Shown here in pieces: positions 63,076-64,000 of a DNA stretch of 64,000 bases. The stretch's first letter is position 1. Each line of letters opens with the position of its first letter. The notes below the pieces were generated by a model. The model was not told the origin of the DNA. It saw only the letters and a program-made list of their open reading frames with translations, and did not search any database. This DNA comes from Mariannaea sp. PMI_226. Taxonomy: Eukaryota > Ascomycota > Sordariomycetes > Hypocreales > Nectriaceae. The DNA lies in contig JANFOG010000008.1 of the NCBI GenBank assembly GCA_024336345.1, forward strand, positions 1,736,001 through 1,800,000, in the 5' to 3' direction. A program made the translations under genes and the position numbers.

Positions 63076-64000
63076 TCAAACAACATCCGATAAAATCCTT
63101 CCTGGTAGTTCTGGAAGATGTCGGAGAAGACTACTGCACAATGTGGCCGGCTCTTTCTTGGCCTCCAACATCCCAGCAACAATCCGTGCCTGCTCGAGGC
63201 CCGTCTCTTTATGTATGGCCTTCAGCCTATCTATCGCGTACTGTTTTGTGTCGGGAGAGCAGGACCAGGACATGCCCAAAACATAGAGCGGCCATATTAT
63301 GGTATTGCTCGCGGAAGCAAGCGTCATGAAACGTTCCGCTTTGCCCGACTGCCCGTCCCCGGAGCTTGTTGGATTCGTGGGGGCGGTTGAATTTTCAAGC
63401 TTGGTCTGTGGATGAAAGCCTTGTCCTGCCCGGATATCAGGCACAGATGGCGGTGACATGATCCGATATCCTTGGTCCTCAATCGAGTTTGGTGTCACGG
63501 CTCCTGGAGTAGGGCTTAGACATCCATCTCTAAAACTAACAACGCCAAAATGCTGAGGAACACTAGCCACGATGGCGTCCCCTAGCAAACCCAACAGTCT
63601 AATCGTTTTTGCCAGTCGCATTCGATGGCGGTCCGGTAATGACTTCATATTTGGGGGTTTGCTGGTACCCTGGCAGAGTTGCTCAAGGATTGATTCGAGG
63701 ACCAGCATTCGTATTGCTCGCACAGCGTTCCAGGTAGTTGCCTGGTATCGCCCGGGGTAAACATGGCACCAGAGGCCATGAACTCTTGGGTCTGGCCGCG
63801 TAAGAAGGATGCGACGGTAGTGCCACGTGGGTGGTAGTTCAGATAATATAATTGCGAATTCGTCATCTATGGCTGACAGATTGCGTACCATTTCATCAAC
63901 GTCAGTGAGTTTACCTGATTTGATATCATACCGAACCTGAAGCGCTCTATAGATGGGGTCGACCACACGCCATACTGCGTTTTCGGCTGTCAGGGACGGT
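63076..64000 (-). CDS. C-terminal part of a probable fungal-specific transcription factor, 5' part beyond the window
   Basis: At least 308 residues, open to the right edge, so the start and any DNA-binding domain are not in view. The sequence (NAVWRVVDPIYRALQVRYDI, LPPTWHYRRILLTRPDPRVH, HVYPGRYQATTWNAVRAIRM, and later ASNTIIWPLYVLGMSWSCSP) has the helical layout of the region that follows the Zn2Cys6 domain in many Pezizomycotina regulators. WPLYVLGMS..D..YAIDRLKAIH.. is a frequent ending in them. No zinc cluster is visible here. The call is by family resemblance. Confidence 0.6.
   Translation of the reverse strand, partial: PSLTAENAVWRVVDPIYRALQVRYDIKSGKLTDVDEMVRNLSAIDDEFAIILSELPPTWHYRRILLTRPDPRVHGLWCHVYPGRYQATTWNAVRAIRMLVLESILEQLCQGTSKPPNMKSLPDRHRMRLAKTIRLLGLLGDAIVASVPQHFGVVSFRDGCLSPTPGAVTPNSIEDQGYRIMSPPSVPDIRAGQGFHPQTKLENSTAPTNPTSSGDGQSGKAERFMTLASASNTIIWPLYVLGMSWSCSPDTKQYAIDRLKAIHKETGLEQARIVAGMLEAKKEPATLCSSLLRHLPELPGRILSDVV

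Overview
The window is nuclear DNA of a filamentous ascomycete (Pezizomycotina), most likely Sordariomycetes and plausibly Hypocreales. The evidence is short GT..AG introns of about 45-270 nt with CTAAC/CTRAY-like branch points, housekeeping proteins of filamentous-fungal type (SWD2, SRP9, RNR2, DCP2, a DUF4112 protein, a DUF7137-like surface protein, a CYP60 U-box cyclophilin), and many GGTACC/TACGTA-type intergenic words. No bacterial operons, CRISPR arrays or rRNA/tRNA genes were seen.

Layout. (1) 1-8.1 kb, conserved core: mitochondrial oxaloacetate carrier (partial, -), COMPASS/cleavage-factor WD protein SWD2 (+), SRP9 (+), ribonucleotide reductase small subunit (-). (2) About 8.3-40.1 kb, a gene-poor accessory island of genes I do not recognise from named families. 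They are related to one another and heavily shuffled. Family A proteins have two CCHC zinc knuckles and RG-rich tracts (13.2, 15.6 and 37.3 kb, with relics at 28.0 and 36.0 kb). Family B proteins share a DFCPPGKPG N-terminal domain (11.7 and 20.5 kb, relic at 11.1 kb). Long coiled-coil proteins lie at 26.1, 29.1 and 31.2 kb and a short one at 39.1 kb (relic at 25.3 kb). There is also a helicase-like protein without ATPase motifs (17.5 kb), an orphan (22.7 kb) and a GIY-YIG-like protein (34.1 kb). Minisatellites, microsatellites and inverted duplications fill the spaces. (3) 40.3-64 kb, conserved core again: DUF4112 protein (-), DCP2 (+), RRM protein (-), DUF7137-like protein (+), CDK11-type kinase (-), NDUFAF7 (+), PTM1-like Golgi protein (-), CYP60 (+), and the C-terminal part of a probable fungal transcription factor (-).

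The core genes act in unrelated basic processes: metabolite transport, chromatin and RNA 3' ends, protein targeting, dNTP synthesis, decapping, splicing/transcription kinase, complex I assembly and the secretory pathway. They are separate genes with their own promoters, often divergently paired.

The island is the candidate undescribed system. Its genes exchange modules: one is a family B head fused to a family A tail, and a C-terminal domain is shared between a coiled-coil protein and a zinc-knuckle protein. Several members carry frameshifts or stops. The two outer parts of the island hold the two adjoining halves of one internal repeat, so joining the island's ends would recreate that repeat; this suggests a circular or tandem recombination history. 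No function is assigned. RNA binding for family A is inferred from the motifs alone.
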